Shown: positions 46,140-58,950, counted from the stretch's first letter. The stretch is DNA of 64,000 nucleotides from Atkinsonella hypoxylon (GCA_000729835.1 JFHB01000170.1:1-64000), one strand, 5' to 3'. The notes: generated from the letters alone by a model not told the origin. Made by a program: numbers and translations.

Positions 46140-47330
46140 TATTAAGGCTTTATATAAGTAAATAAATTATAAAGGTATAGAAGTTATATTTTAAATAGCT
46201 AGAATTAAATACTTTTAGAAAGAACTCTAAAATATAGTTTAAGTAATAATTTTCTATTATAAGGTATACTAAAAGTTTACTCCTTAGAGGCCTAAAGAAT
46301 TATTAATACTAATAGCTTTAGGCAACCTAATAAGTAAGATATATATTAACACCTAATATATACTACTTAATTATAGTTTTAAGTACCTTTTAGAAGTAAA
46401 ATATAACCTTACTAGATAAATAGAAGTGCACTCTATATAGTATACTAATATTATAGCTATTTAGAAATTCCTAATAAAGCTAATTATATAATTTAAAGTC
46501 TTTTAATTTCTAGTTTTTAATAGAGAACTAGAAATATATAGAAATCTTAAAAAAGTAGTTAAAGCTATTAGAATTAAAGGGATTAAAACATTAGTGTACA
46601 ATCTAAAAGCTAATTTACCTATTAAAGCTAGTTATTAAACGCTTATATTTACTCTTTTAAAGATAGAAGGTTCTAATAGAAAGTAGTTTAAATTGCTAAA
46701 TAAAGCACTATTAATAGACTATATAGCTATATAAGCGTTATACAGTAAATCTACTTTCTACTTTATTTACAGTTAAAAGCTTATTCTTCCTTTAGAAGTT
46801 AAATTTCCTACTTAAAGGTTAATTAATTAGTTAGAAGTTATAATAATATAGAATCTCTTTAAAGTAAGAGTTAGGATGCTAGAGCAAAAGGAAGTAGATA
46901 TTTAAAAGGCTTATATAAAAGTCTTTATATTTAAGCAATACTTAGCTAATTAAATAAATTAGAATTAAGAGGTATTATTGTAAAAGAAGAAAGATTAATT
47001 AGTTCTAGAAGATCTAGTCCTTATATATAATATATAAAGGGTTATAGATATATTAATAAAGAAGAAGTTAGTAATACAATAGAATAGTTCTTTTAAGGTA
47101 TACAGCTAAGCAAAAGTTACTAGTACCTACTGTTTAGAGACTCTAGATAGTATAGTGCTTAATAAGACTATTTCTAGGGATTATATTAAGAAGTTTAGGC
47201 TAGATCTAGAGGGATAGTAGACTTCTACTACTAATAAATAGCTCTATACTCTACAATATACTACCTAATATAGTAAAGACACTAGCGACTTTAAGCAAGA
47301 TACTAATAAATTATAACCTACTAATGCTTA
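46140..47330 (+). pseudogene. G-2 integrase remnant
   Basis: Matches the G-1 integrase (27290-28480) base for base apart from transitions. It is followed by the shared downstream region until insertion L at 47356. Stops at Gln/Trp positions. Same domain order as in G-1. Confidence 0.88.
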
Positions 47331-47355
47331 GTATAATATATTAGATTAAATAGTT

Positions 47356-48970
47356 GCCCGCTATAACAACGGTCTGGCGTCGCAGCTCCTGCAGGATGCC
47401 CTCGAGGGCGTCAGCAATTCTCTTCCCCACTTCCATTATATTACAGTGCTAGTACGGGGCTAGAGCAGCAGCGGCAGGGGCGCGGGATAGGGCTAGGGGG
47501 GCTAGGGGATCACTAATAGCACGCTTAGCTGCCTCCTAGACAGCCTTATGTTTATAAGCTAGAACCTACTAGGGTTAGCAATAGGCTACGTCTAGGACTA
47601 GAGAGAGACCTTACTGCTTCTTTACTACCCTTAGCAAACTTAGCCTAGAAGTTAAGCAATACTTAAATTTCGTTCTAGTAAACTAAGAACTACTCTAGCT
47701 ACTAGAGCGTTAATAAGGAGAGCTTAACCTAGAACTAGGGGTACTTATAGAAGCGCAATAATAACGTTAGAATATACAGCTAAAATATAAACTACTAGTA
47801 CCTATAACATTAGGTTAGGGCTAGGACTATTGCAGAGAAGGGGCAGTACTTGCTCTACTAGTAGCAATAATAGATAGTAGGGTTGCAGGCGCAGGAAATA
47901 TATAGCTAGTAAGGCTAGTTGCAGATAGCACTAAGCTAGAACTAGGTTAGTAAAGGCACTAGCAAGGGGGCAGAGCGCTTACGCTAAGGGCTAAGGCAGT
48001 AGAATTCTTAGGTATTTTTTTAAAAAAAAAAAAAATTTTTAAAAAATTCAATAAAAATTTTTCTCTAGCTTAAGTTAGAATAAGTAAAGGATAGAGATAG
48101 AGCAGAGGACCTATAGAAGCAGTAAGGGGGTAGAGTTAAGAAGCTGTTTCTATATAATAGAAAAAAAATTAGCAAAAAATTAACAAAAAGAGAAGTAGTT
48201 AGCTTACAGCGGTATAGCACTACTATATAGGGACTAGCTAGGGGCCTAGCCTAAGGGGATTTAGAAGGGATATATAGAAGAGGAAGCTTAGAAGAAGAAG
48301 AAGAAGAAGAAAAGAATATAAACCTAGGGGAGCCCCCCCTACTTATACTTATAGTTATAGCTAGCTTACTTTAGTAAGTAAGGTTAAACCTAGCCTATAG
48401 TCTATAGGTAGATAGGGATTAGTACAGCACTAAATTGCAACTCTAGAGACTTATAGTATATACGCTCTAACTTACTTATAGAAGGGCTTTAACTTACCTC
48501 CTGCCTAATGCAGTAGTCCTAGAGGTATAAGTAAGTTAGGCTTACTAGTACTAAGTTGTAACTAGCTTAAGCGTTCTTACTTCTACCTAACTTAACTAGT
48601 TAATAACGTATACAACTATATAGCAGCTAATAGTAAGTAAGGCAATAGTAAGAGCTACAGAGTAGCGCTAGAGCGCTACTAGCGCAGTAGGGCTAAAGGC
48701 TCCTTACTTCCCCCCCCCTCCTCCCCCTACTACCTAAGTATATATACAGGCGTATATATATATATCTAGTAACGCTGCTGTAGCTGTTAGCCTAGCGCGG
48801 CGGAGCACCTACTGTTTATAATAAGGACCTTACTGGGGCCACTCAGGCCCTGCAGCAGCATTTATTATAGAAGCACTAGGGTTTTCCTCCCTGCCATAGG
48901 GTTTTTCTACGGTGGATTAGTCACTAAGCAGGGGTTCTAGCTCTCTAGCGTAATTTAATAATAATAATAA
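47356..48970 (+). mobile_element. L: non-LTR retrotransposon insertion (LINE fragment or non-autonomous)
   Basis: 1615 bp bounded by a 14-bp duplication, TAGATTAAATAGTT (47342-47355 and 48971-48984), and ending in AATAATAATAATAA. A long target duplication plus a short-repeat 3' tail is typical of target-primed (non-LTR) insertion, and it gives a plus orientation. I found no RT motif, so it is a truncated LINE, its 5' ORF part, or a non-autonomous relative. Both ends are GC-rich while the interior shows partial RIP. An A/T run (about 48017-48062), a GAA repeat (about 48296-48312) and several TAAGTAAG-type short repeats are present. Confidence 0.75.
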
Positions 48971-49231
48971 TAGATTAAATAGTTTCTAAGGACTATACGT
49001 TATAGCTATACTAAAAAGAGAATTATAAGGATAATAACGCTAAAGTAGACCTTCCGCTATAACGTTATCTAAAGTATATAATAGAAGTTTATTTACTAAT
49101 AATATCTAAAGAAGAGCGTAGAAGCTATAAGGAGATTAACAACATTATTTAATCTTAATAATTTGCCTATAACTTTACTAAAATATATAACTTATTATAG
49201 CTTTTGTAAAAGCTAATGCTGCAGTCCTTAT

Positions 49232-49439
49232 TATTGAAAATAATAGGGATTACAGGACTAGATAGAAGAGGGTAGTGGTCTCTTATATTTAGCATCTGTA
49301 ATTGCTCCTAGCAATTATCACGTAGTGGAAGCAGTAGCGGCCTAAATCAAGCTGTAGTGTATAGTACTAGATCACGTAGAGGCAATAGATAACTGTAATA
49401 GTAGTATCTTTATATTGAGAGCGCTGTAACGAATAAGTT
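49232..49439 (-). mobile_element. U LTR fragment, cut by Z-3
   Basis: 208 bp matching the terminal part of the U LTR (minus orientation, outer end TATTGAAAATAATAGGG), preceded by CTTAT (49227-49231) as a likely TSD half in G-2. The rest should lie to the right of Z-3, outside the window. Confidence 0.85.
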
Positions 49440-49664
49440 TGTTACGGACAGATCCGACGTGGGTTTGTCGGATGTAACTGTGGGTTGTTGGATTCGACAG
49501 GTTATGTAATAATTCGTAAGAGGAGTCGTAAGAGCTTCTGTAAGGAGCATTTAATAATTGTTAATTGTTTAATTTCACTACTTAAGCGTTACTTCTAACT
49601 ACTTATATATAATTACAGTTACGTGCACTAGTAACCTATAGGTCTATAGGATTATTCTATAATA
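49440..49664 (-). repeat. Z-3 3' LTR with internal deletion
   Basis: 225 bp instead of 243. It lacks about 18 bp present in Z-1 after GAGCAT (near 49550). The outer left edge is spared (TGTTACGGACAGATCCGACG). Confidence 0.88.
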
Positions 49665-50900
49665 AGTGCTGCCTCTACAAAAAAGATTAGCTATTCTAGC
49701 TATTCTAAAAAATTAATTGTTAGTTGTTAGAAGGCGTATTAGATTAAACTAAATAACTTATTAATCTAGCTATTATAAAAGGTACAGAAAGGTAGTTGTT
49801 GTTTATTGCGCAAGCACACATTATTATTGTTATAGTGCAATCTATAGCGTAAGTTGCTATATTTATGTATTTTCTTTGTGCACTTATAATGCCTAAATTA
49901 CACTTATAATCTAGTAACTATTAAATCTATATATTAAATTAATAGATTTCCTTAAACCTAATAGAGCGTTAAAGCTTATTCTATAACCTATATATAAGCA
50001 AAGTTGCATAAAATTATCCTAAATAATGTTAAATTTAGTAAATTAATCTTATATAATAAAGCTAATTTATTGAATCTATATAGTATATTCCTTGTATAAA
50101 ATTGTTCTATACAGTGTTAAAAGCATTAAAAATTAATCTATATTAAAGCTAATTTTCTGTTAAATCCCTTTAGTGTATTTCTCTATATATATACAGCCTA
50201 TTTTAATCCCTAGGCATTAGTAATAGCAGTAAATTGTTAGTTAGTTATAGTAAGCTATTAGTTCTCTCTAGAAAGTAAAGCTAGTAAACACTCCTAGCGG
50301 CTTTAGAGAGAGTTTTGCCTAGAAGGCGCTAGTTTTATACTTAGTAGGTATTTCTACTAGTTTACTTACAGCTAGCCTCTTAGTTAGCATCTTTACCTTA
50401 GTTAGCATTAGTTTTACTGTAGAAGGTATCTTTTGTAGAATTAATAAAGAGGAATGCATTAAAGCTAGGTTAATTAGTATAAACTAAGCACTTCTTTTAC
50501 GCTAAATAGTGCTAAATCTATTACTAAAGAGGCTTTATATAGCAATAGGCTAGTTAGCTAAGTGTTCTAAGAAGTCTGTATAAATGTAGTTAATTTTGTG
50601 TTATAAGCGTTTGTTTTCTGCCTACAGTATATTAATATTGCTAGTAACCTTTAGTAAGGTTTTGTTTTTATTAATAACGTTATTAATACCTTTATTAAAT
50701 TAACTTATACTATCTAGTTAGTTGTGTATACTGTAGATAGCAGTTTACAATTTATTAAACTACTTATTAAATAAACCTCCTTTAGCCTTTATTCTAACTT
50801 AGTTAATCTTTTTATTTAACTTATTAATTTTAGCAATGTAGAGGTTAAGTTGCTTCTATATAGTGTTGTTACCTATAGAAGTGTCCTTAAGGTAGGCTTT

Positions 50901-51223
50901 TGTTATGGACTCGAGCCTTAGGCTCGGGTCTTTCAGTAGAGGGAGGACAGCAGGAGAGGGATAGAGATCTATATAGGTAAAGGGATAGAAGCGAGCCGCA
51001 TTCGTCTAGGGGTTAGCTGGACTTCACCGGGCCCTAGAGAGAGAACCTTAGCTATAGAGTATATACTAAAAGGGGCTCCTAAGGGGATAGACCTACCCCT
51101 AGATATATAGTACAGGGGCATAGGGAGGCTTCTGGTTCCTTCTCTCTTCCTCCTTTCCTCCCTATGATTATAGTTCTCATCATAGACGCTAGTTGGCAGC
51201 AGCTACTAGGCCAGTCCATTACA
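50901..51223. mobile_element. X: 323-bp solo LTR-like insertion
   Basis: TSD GCTTT (50896-50900 and 51224-51228) in Z-3, exactly where Z-1 has a single GCTTT (4416-4420). It starts TGTTATGGACT and ends AGTCCATTACA, an imperfect 11-bp terminal inverted repeat with TG...CA. Next to the start is a strong hairpin (50908-50930, 10-bp stem with one G-T pair, loop TTA). Not RIPed. A tRNA A-box-like TCTAGGGGTTAGCTGG (51005-51020) may be chance. No coding capacity. Confidence 0.87.
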
Positions 51224-51533
51224 GCTTTAATTATTTCTTTAGCGTTAGATTTACACTTTTCCTAAAGAAGACTGTTACACTAGGTCTAGAATTACACCTT
51301 AGCTAATAGAATAAAGAGTAAGTCTATGTAGCTAATGCTAGCTAAAGCACCTGTAATAGTGCTATTAATCCCGCTAAACTTATTAAAGAAGTAAATAGCA
51401 AGCAACACTACCTATAACAGTAAACTAGTAGATAAATCTACAGTAATAGTCTTTTTACCTCTTTTTACTATATTGCTACTATAGTATATAGTAGCTGCTG
51501 CTTTTGCCTATATTTTACCTCTTCTAGCTACTT

Positions 51534-52019
51534 TATCGACTCAAAACCAAACCCCTAAATGACTATACAGCCTACACTAAAGCGGGTAACGATACAGCGC
51601 ACGTTAAGATTGAAGAGGATCAGCAGAGAGCGAGATATTTATTAGAGCGTGCTATTAAACAATAGCAGGCAAGAAGATTAAATAATTAGAAAAGGCAGAA
51701 ATAAAATATTAATTGCAGCTTAGAAGATATATATACACAAAAGGAGCTAAATATATTAAAGAGTTAGGAAAAGCATTAGTAGTAGTAAAGTAATGTTTCT
51801 AAAGCGTTAAGTATTATAAATTAAAGTAGGCTAAAAGATATTAATTAATTAAAAAGAGTAAAGGCCTAAAAGAGTCAGCAGAAGCTGCTTACGCGCTTGC
51901 TTACTTACTTAAACTATCTATATATCTAGGCAATACACACTCTTATAGAGAAAATCTATATATAGTATCCCTTATAAAGCTAATATAAGAGCGTAAGGGG
52001 GTAACCCTACTGTAACATA
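51534..52019 (-). repeat. G-3 3' LTR
   Basis: 486 bp. The outer left edge is spared (TATCGACTCAAAACC, AAGCGGGTAACGATACAGCG). The inner right edge is RIPed (ccctactgtaacata versus ccccgccgtgacaca at 63268-63282). ATACCTCTCT next to it (52020-52029) is the purine tract of the other strand. Confidence 0.95.
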
Positions 52020-52068
52020 ATACCTCTCTAGTTATAAATAAGCTTATAAAGCAAGACTTATAAGTAAC

Positions 52069-53091
52069 TTAACCCTCTAGCTAATTCCCTTAATCCTAAA
52101 GTTTTAACCCTTTTATCTTCTATAACAGCTTTAGCGTCTTTAGTGTATATAGTAGCGTCCCTCTTACTAGTAATAGCGTCCTTATAGCTAAGCGCTTTCC
52201 TTTATAATAAGTAACTCTTTCTTAGCGATTTACACTTTATTTAGCCCCTTTAGATATAATTAATTAGTGTCTTTTATTAGCCTTAATTATCTCTTGCTAA
52301 GCGCTAGAATAGAAGAGAGCTAGCAGTATAACACTAAGGTTTATATTAGTAATAGAATTATAGGCTATTATAGGCTGTTTAGCAATATATCTTTAAGCTA
52401 ATACTTCTATTTAATCCTTTATAGTGTAGTATTCTCTAGCTCTAAGTGCTTATTTTGCTGTCTTTATAGTCTCTTTATCCCTTTACCTAGATTTCTACTT
52501 CTATACTAATAGTTCTATAAAACGTAAAGACAATAGCTAATGCTTTAAGTTCTATAATTATTGCAAAAGCTAGTTCTTACTGTAAGATTCTATTTAATCT
52601 TTTTGCGTAAGATCTTATAGTATACTAGAAATTCCAGTAGAAACCTCTAAATTATCTAGTAGTAGTAACAATAAAGGGCTTTATAAATTAGTTATAAGCT
52701 ATAGTAGCACCTTAAACGTTACAATTAAAGACTTCTTTTATATAAGAGAGAGTAGCTTATAATATATAAGAGCCTAGCTAGGCTTACTTATCTACATTAG
52801 AAGATATAAACGCTATTCCCTTACTGTTATTGCTACTTTAATAGTTCTATTATAGATAATAGAATTACTATTAAACTAAACAGCAGCAATAAACTAATTC
52901 TCCTAAAGTTATATAAGCATTTATTTATTAACCTCTATTAACTATTTAATTACTTAATTATAATTACTTAAGGTAAATTTCTAGGCATTAAGCTCCTTTA
53001 GAATAGGAATTCTACTACTAGTTATCTATAAGTAATATCTTAAGATAAAACGCTTTATAGTATCTTCCTAGAGGTAGCTAAGGTTAAAGCC
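52069..53091 (-). pseudogene. G-3 post-integrase frame C, unknown function
   Basis: Counterpart of 37799-38821 in G-1, ending 50 bp before the 3' LTR. The frame has TAA/TAG stops. Two copies with the same phase support an ancestral ORF. No recognised domain. Confidence 0.5.
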
Positions 53092-54503
53092 TATAGTCTT
53101 AGCTTTTTTAATAACTATATATCTATTTATAAAACTAAGCTTATTTACTACTATTATATATAGAACTATTATAACCCTATTAGTACCTTTACAGTAGTTA
53201 TAAGACTAATTAATAGAGTTATTAGTTATAACTTAGTTGTAAAGGTATAGTTTAAATTTATTCTTTAACGTTTAAGTAATTCTATAGTTACTATATTAAG
53301 TATAAGGTATATTGTATAAGTTGTTACTAATAAGATTAATTAGAAGATACTTAACTAAATAATAAAGCGTTTATATTAAGAAGAATAGATAGATATATCT
53401 ACATTTCTAGTTGCTTTTCTACTTATAATATAGTACTAAAATTGCCTAGAATAGGTATAAATACTAAAGAAGCTATAAAGTTTATGCTTAACTATAGACT
53501 ACAGCTTTAAACCTTTTTATTCTGCCTTTAGGTTCTATATTAAAGTAATAATAGTATCTCTTTAAGCAATTAAAGATAAAATAAGTTTAGTAGTTATTAA
53601 AGAAAAGAAAGCTAGTAATAAGTCTTTACTTACTTATTTTGTTGTATAAGGCAGAAGAGTTATAGCTTATATTATAATAGTAAGAAATAAGTTAAAACCT
53701 ATCTTTAATTCTATATACCTTTTAATCTATAAGTTTTATAATCTTACTTTAGTCTATCTCTTCTATATTAATTATAAAAGACTCCTTAAAGATAATTGCT
53801 GTATACTTAATCCTATAAGTAATAATCCTTACTATAGCAGTAAGCTAGAATTAATCTAACTATTTGCAATAAGTCTCTTGCTTAAAGGACTTTATTAGAA
53901 AGCTATAAACATTATTAAGATAATTAAACTAAATTACTAAACTCTAGCTAGGCTATATTAACTCTATAAGCCTAAAGTTATCTAAATTATAATCTTAATA
54001 AAGTAGTAAGCTAAAAGGAGGCTACTTAAAACGTTACTAAAAGAGAGGCAGCTAGCGCTTATAGAGCTTCTTAAGAGGTAAATCTACTTAATCTTACTCT
54101 TCTATACAAAAGAAATTACTAACTAGCTTATAAACCTACACTATAATATAATATATTAGTAGGTTCCTTAACGTTCTAAAGTAATATATTTATCCCTTAT
54201 ATATAACTCTAAAGCTAGTCTTAGAAATAGGTTCTTAGTATTTATTTTTTATCTTAGCAGTAGAGATTAAATAGCTTTTAAAAAATTAAAGGCAAAAAAA
54301 AGCTTAAGTAAGTACTTATAATAAAAATATTATAAAAATAAAGGAATAAAGAGAGAGAAAGAGTAGGAATATAGGCTATATTATAGCTAGTATTATCTTA
54401 ATAAATCCTTAGTTAATAGCTATTTATAATTGTTATAATTTAGTAGAGGCTAACAGTAAATATATACTAAGATTCTAACAGCTATAAACTTATTAAGTAA
54501 TTT

Positions 54504-55475
54504 ATAACGTTCTCTTTAACTAATTATATTTATCTTTTTTCTTTCTTTTTATAATTATCTTTCTATATAGCCTCTTTCTTATTGTCTTTATTAGCACCTT
54601 TAATTATTTAATTATAGCTAAAAAGCTCCCTTAAAATTATAAGGATTTTATAAATATATAGAATATTATTAGTAAAAGAATCCCTTTTACTACTCTTTTT
54701 TATTAGGTTACTCTCTCTTAAAATAGTTAAATAAATATCTTTTCTTTAATAATGCTTATTAATATAGTAAGTCTTTTGTAAAAAAGCTTTTAATTAAACT
54801 TATATTCTCTTATTATACTAATAAACCTTACCTCTTTAGTATAAATTTACCTTTAAGCTTTAAGTCTATAGAGATAATAACATTAGTGCTAGTAGATACT
54901 TAATATACACTAAAGTTACTTTTTAATAGAGTTCTATACCTAATATACCTCTAAGAGCTATTAAATTCTTTTACAATTAGAATCTTAAGGCTTAGTTTAT
55001 TAATAGTACTGCAAAAGAAAGCTCTCTCTTATATAAGGTTGCACTAGAATTAAATATTAAGAACTTTATCTTTATTTTAACTAAAATAGCTTATTCTTAT
55101 AGATATTTCTATTATATACTTACTAATTATTAAAAGCGCTATAAAGCCCTTTTAATCTTATTCTTTAGTAAAGAAAATAGTGCATTTTGCTTCTATTGTA
55201 CTAATATATATCTTTAGATAGTTACCTTATTTAGAGAATATATCTACTTTCTATTCTACAGCTATACCTCTCTTAAGGATGTTTATAGCAGCTTATATAG
55301 CAATTACGTCTAAAGTAGCTTTACTGCTGTAAGCTGTAAGTAGTAATTCGCAAAAGGTTATAGTAACTATAGTTAGATTTACTATAATACTCCTTTTATA
55401 ACATTCTAGGGTAAAGACTAAGTAGATTAACTATTTATTCTTCTAAGGCTCTAGAAGGTCCTTTATAAGGATCTT
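54504..55475 (-). pseudogene. G-3 post-integrase frame B, unknown function
   Basis: Counterpart of 29101-30072 in G-1. The Gln/Arg-rich end and the preceding basic region are shared. An A/T-rich homopolymer stretch (about 55566-55600) upstream separates it from integrase. No recognised domain. Confidence 0.5.
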
Positions 55476-56095
55476 TCTCCCTTTATAGTAGTTAATATTC
55501 CTTACTCTTTCCCCTAAACATTAGAACTGCTAGAATTTCGCTAAAAGATTAAGTATAAATTGCTTAAGTTAAAAAATAAAAAAAAAAAAATAAAAGAAAA
55601 AAGGTAAAGGCTAAGTAGCCTCTTTAGTTAAAATAAAATAGAACTATACTTATCTTTAGTAGTCTTTAAAAACTTTTTATATATTCTATTTAATCTAGGC
55701 TTATAGTCTTAATTCTAATTAGCTTTAAATCTTTAAATAATCTTAATATACTATTATTAAATCTTAGTTAGTCTTAAATATATAAATAAATAAACTTAAC
55801 CTCCTTTCTCTTTAAAGCTAAAGATATAGAGACTATAGCATTAGCTTTTGCAAAAGCTATAGTAAGTTATATATCTTAGTAAAGTTATAAGTAAATTATT
55901 AAGATTAAATAATATTATTAATCTTCTTATAGCTTCTGCGCTCTTCTTTAGGTATTATTAGTAAATAAACTTCTATTATATACTTTAGATAATATTATAG
56001 TAAAAGGTTTACTTTAGCGTTATTATCCTTAAAATTCTCTTTTTAGTATAGCTATAATATATAGTCCTTAGAAACTATTTAATCTAATATATTAT

Positions 56096-57286
56096 ATTAG
56101 GCATAAGTAGGTTATAATTTATTAGCATTTTGCTTAAAGTTATTAGTGTTTTCGCTATATTAAGCAGTATATTGTAGAGTATAGAGCTATTTGTTAGCAG
56201 TAAAAGTCTACTATCCCTCTAGATTAAGCCTAAACTTCTTAATATAATCCTTAGAAATAGTTTTATTAAGTACTATACTATCTAGGGTCTTTAAACAGTA
56301 AGCGCTAGTAACTTTTACTTAGCTATATACCTTAAAAGAACTATTCTATTATATTACTAACTTCTTCTTTATTAATATATTTATAACTCTTTATATATTA
56401 TATATAAGGACTAGATCTTTTAGAACTAATTAATCTTTCTCCTTTTGTAATAATACCTTTTAGTTCTAATTTATTTAATTAGTTAAGCGTTACCTAAATA
56501 TAAAGACTTTTATATAAGCCTTTTAAATATCTACTTCCTTTTGCTCTAGTATCTTAACTCTTACTTTAAAGAGATTCTATATTATTATAACTTCTAACTA
56601 ATTAATTAATCTTTAAGTAGAAAATTTAACTTCTAAAGAAAGAATAAGCTTTTAACTATAAATAAAGTAGAAAGTAGATTTACTATATAACGCTTATATA
56701 GCTATATAGTCTATTAATAGTGCTTTATTTAGCAATTTAAACTACTTTCTATTAGAACCTTTTATCTTTAAAAGAGTAAATATAAGCGTTTAATAACTAG
56801 CTTTAATAGGTAAATTAGCTTTTAAATTATATACTAATATCTTAATCTCTTTAATCTTAATAGCTTTAACTACTTTTTTAAGATTCTTATATATTTTTAG
56901 CTCTCTATTAAAAACTAGAAATTAGAAGACTTTAAATTGTATAATTAGTTTTATTAAGAACTTCTAAATAGCTGCAATATTAGTATACTATATAGAGCAT
57001 GCTTCTATCTATTTAGTAAGGTTATATTTTACTTCTAGTAGGTACTTAAAACTATAATTAAGTAGTATATATTAGGTGTTAATATATATCTTACTTATTA
57101 GGTTGCCTAAAGCTACTAGTATTAATAATTCTTTAGGTCTTTAAGGAGCAAACTTTTAGTATACTTTACAATAGAAAATTATTACTTAAACTATATTCTA
57201 GAGCTCTTTCTAAAAGTACTTAATTCTAGCTACTTAAAATATAACTTTTACACCTTTATAACCTATTTACTTATATAAAGCCTTAA
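56096..57286 (-). pseudogene. G-3 integrase remnant
   Basis: Minus-strand counterpart of the G-1 integrase, without insertions. The zinc-binding half and core blocks align with G-1 and G-2. More heavily mutated than G-1, with stops throughout. Confidence 0.88.
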
Positions 57287-57351
57287 TAATCTTCTTCTAT
57301 TATATTAAGTCTTTAATAACTAAAGTAGAACTCTTTATTATACTAATTAGT

Positions 57352-58950
57352 CTCTTCTATAATAGGCCTTTATCTAAGAAGTATTACTTAATACTTATAT
57401 AAAGTTGCTTATACTTACTCTTATCTAGATTAAATAGTCTTTATAATATTAAAAGGAAATCTATAATTTATTAAGTTCTAGAAGTATAGTATACTCTATT
57501 ATACAGCTAGATCTTATTAACGTTAAGCTATAGGTTAATAAAATCTTTAATATCCCCTTTAGCTGCTTAATTTAATGCATTAGAAAGCTTACCTTCTTTA
57601 TGCAATAAAGTATTAGCTATTTTATTCTTTTCTCCTAGAATATACCTAGCTATAAAATTAAACAGTATAATGTAACTAATCTATTATATAATAAGCGTGC
57701 CTAGAACATTATTAATAGCGCTATTAAGCTAATATATAAGTACCTAAGAATTAGTCTCTAGAGTAAAGGGAACTCTATAGAGATAAATTTATAGCCTTCT
57801 TAATATATAGATAATAGCTCTATATTTCTACTTTATTCTATTATACTTAATTTCTAAATTGCTTTAATATCTACTTTTATATTATATAGAGTGTTATTAT
57901 CTATTAACAATTTATATTAAAACTACTCTCTATTCTTTTAAGCTTATATTAACTATTAATATAATTTCCTTAGCGCTTAGGCTAAGATTAATTATTATAA
58001 GAACTAGTATAGTTATTATTATATACTTAAGGACCTCTATAGCGTTCTTTTAGTTTAGTTCTTAAGTTTACTTAGTACCTTTCTTAAGTAAGATTATAAG
58101 AGGCTTAGCTTTTATAGAGTAATACTATACCTAAATACAATAATAGCTTATAAGCTTAAGAAAGAATTTAACCTTAAAAATATTCTTACACTATATTTAC
58201 TCTAGAATCTTTATTACCTTTACTTCTAAAGGTTTTCTTCTATTAGTGCTATATATAAATTTAATAATCTCTATAGTCTTTTAGTATAGCTTTAATTTTA
58301 CAGTAAATATAGTATAACTAGCTAGCTTAATATTAATAAGAACTTTATTAATATTAATTAAATATTCTATAATATATCTTTATATATTAAGTAATACTTT
58401 CTCTTTATTATATATAGTAGTAAAGCCTTTTAGTGTAATATTATTTAAGAAAGGCTTATAAGTGTAAGGAATTAGATTAAAAAGAATTCTCTTTACTATT
58501 TAAATAAATTAAGCAATAGAGTTAGTTACTCCTTAAGGAAGTATATAAAGTTATAGAAGCTCTATTACTATTAAAATTATTATTAAGTTCTTACTTTTCT
58601 CTATAAGTAGCATTTAGTTATAGCTTAATAGTAAATTAATAACTAAAAGTATCTTATATATTCTAAATTCTTTACTAAAAGCCTTAGCTCCTTCTAGAAT
58701 ATAGGTATTCTATATTATAATCTTATTGTAGGCTATTGTAAATAGCACTAGCTATATCCCTTTATCCTTCTTTATTACTAAAAAGTAAGGGTTTCTATAA
58801 GATCTATAGCTCTTTTCTAATAACCTATACTAAAGCTTCTTTTTTAATAAATTAACTAGTCTTCCTTATAGGCTAATAGGTATTAGTATTAACTTTACTT
58901 TCTAAGCTCTATAAGTAACAGTATAGATAACTTAAGGCAGTATAACTAGG
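57352..58950 (-). pseudogene. G-3 reverse transcriptase and RNase H remnant
   Basis: Minus-strand counterpart of 1336-2934. The active-site region lies at about 58437-58454, where the first block is further damaged (PFLNNI-like). RNase H is at about 57590-58000. An antisense 61-codon open stretch at 59140-59325, just upstream, recurs antisense in G-1 and G-2 and is not a gene. Confidence 0.9.

Larger units (their letters stand above)
43001..49231 (+). mobile_element. G-2: internal part of a family G gypsy element, split by U and L insertions
   Basis: Colinear with G-1 from about base 571 to about 28750, after removing the U solo LTR (44667-45373 plus TSD) and insertion L (47356-48970 plus TSD). 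It holds RT (about 43830-44580), RNase H (about 45430-45840) and integrase (about 46140-47330). The left end abuts the Z-2 LTR and the right end abuts a U LTR, so its 5' and 3' thirds are outside or beyond other elements. It is the outermost host in the window. Confidence 0.92.
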
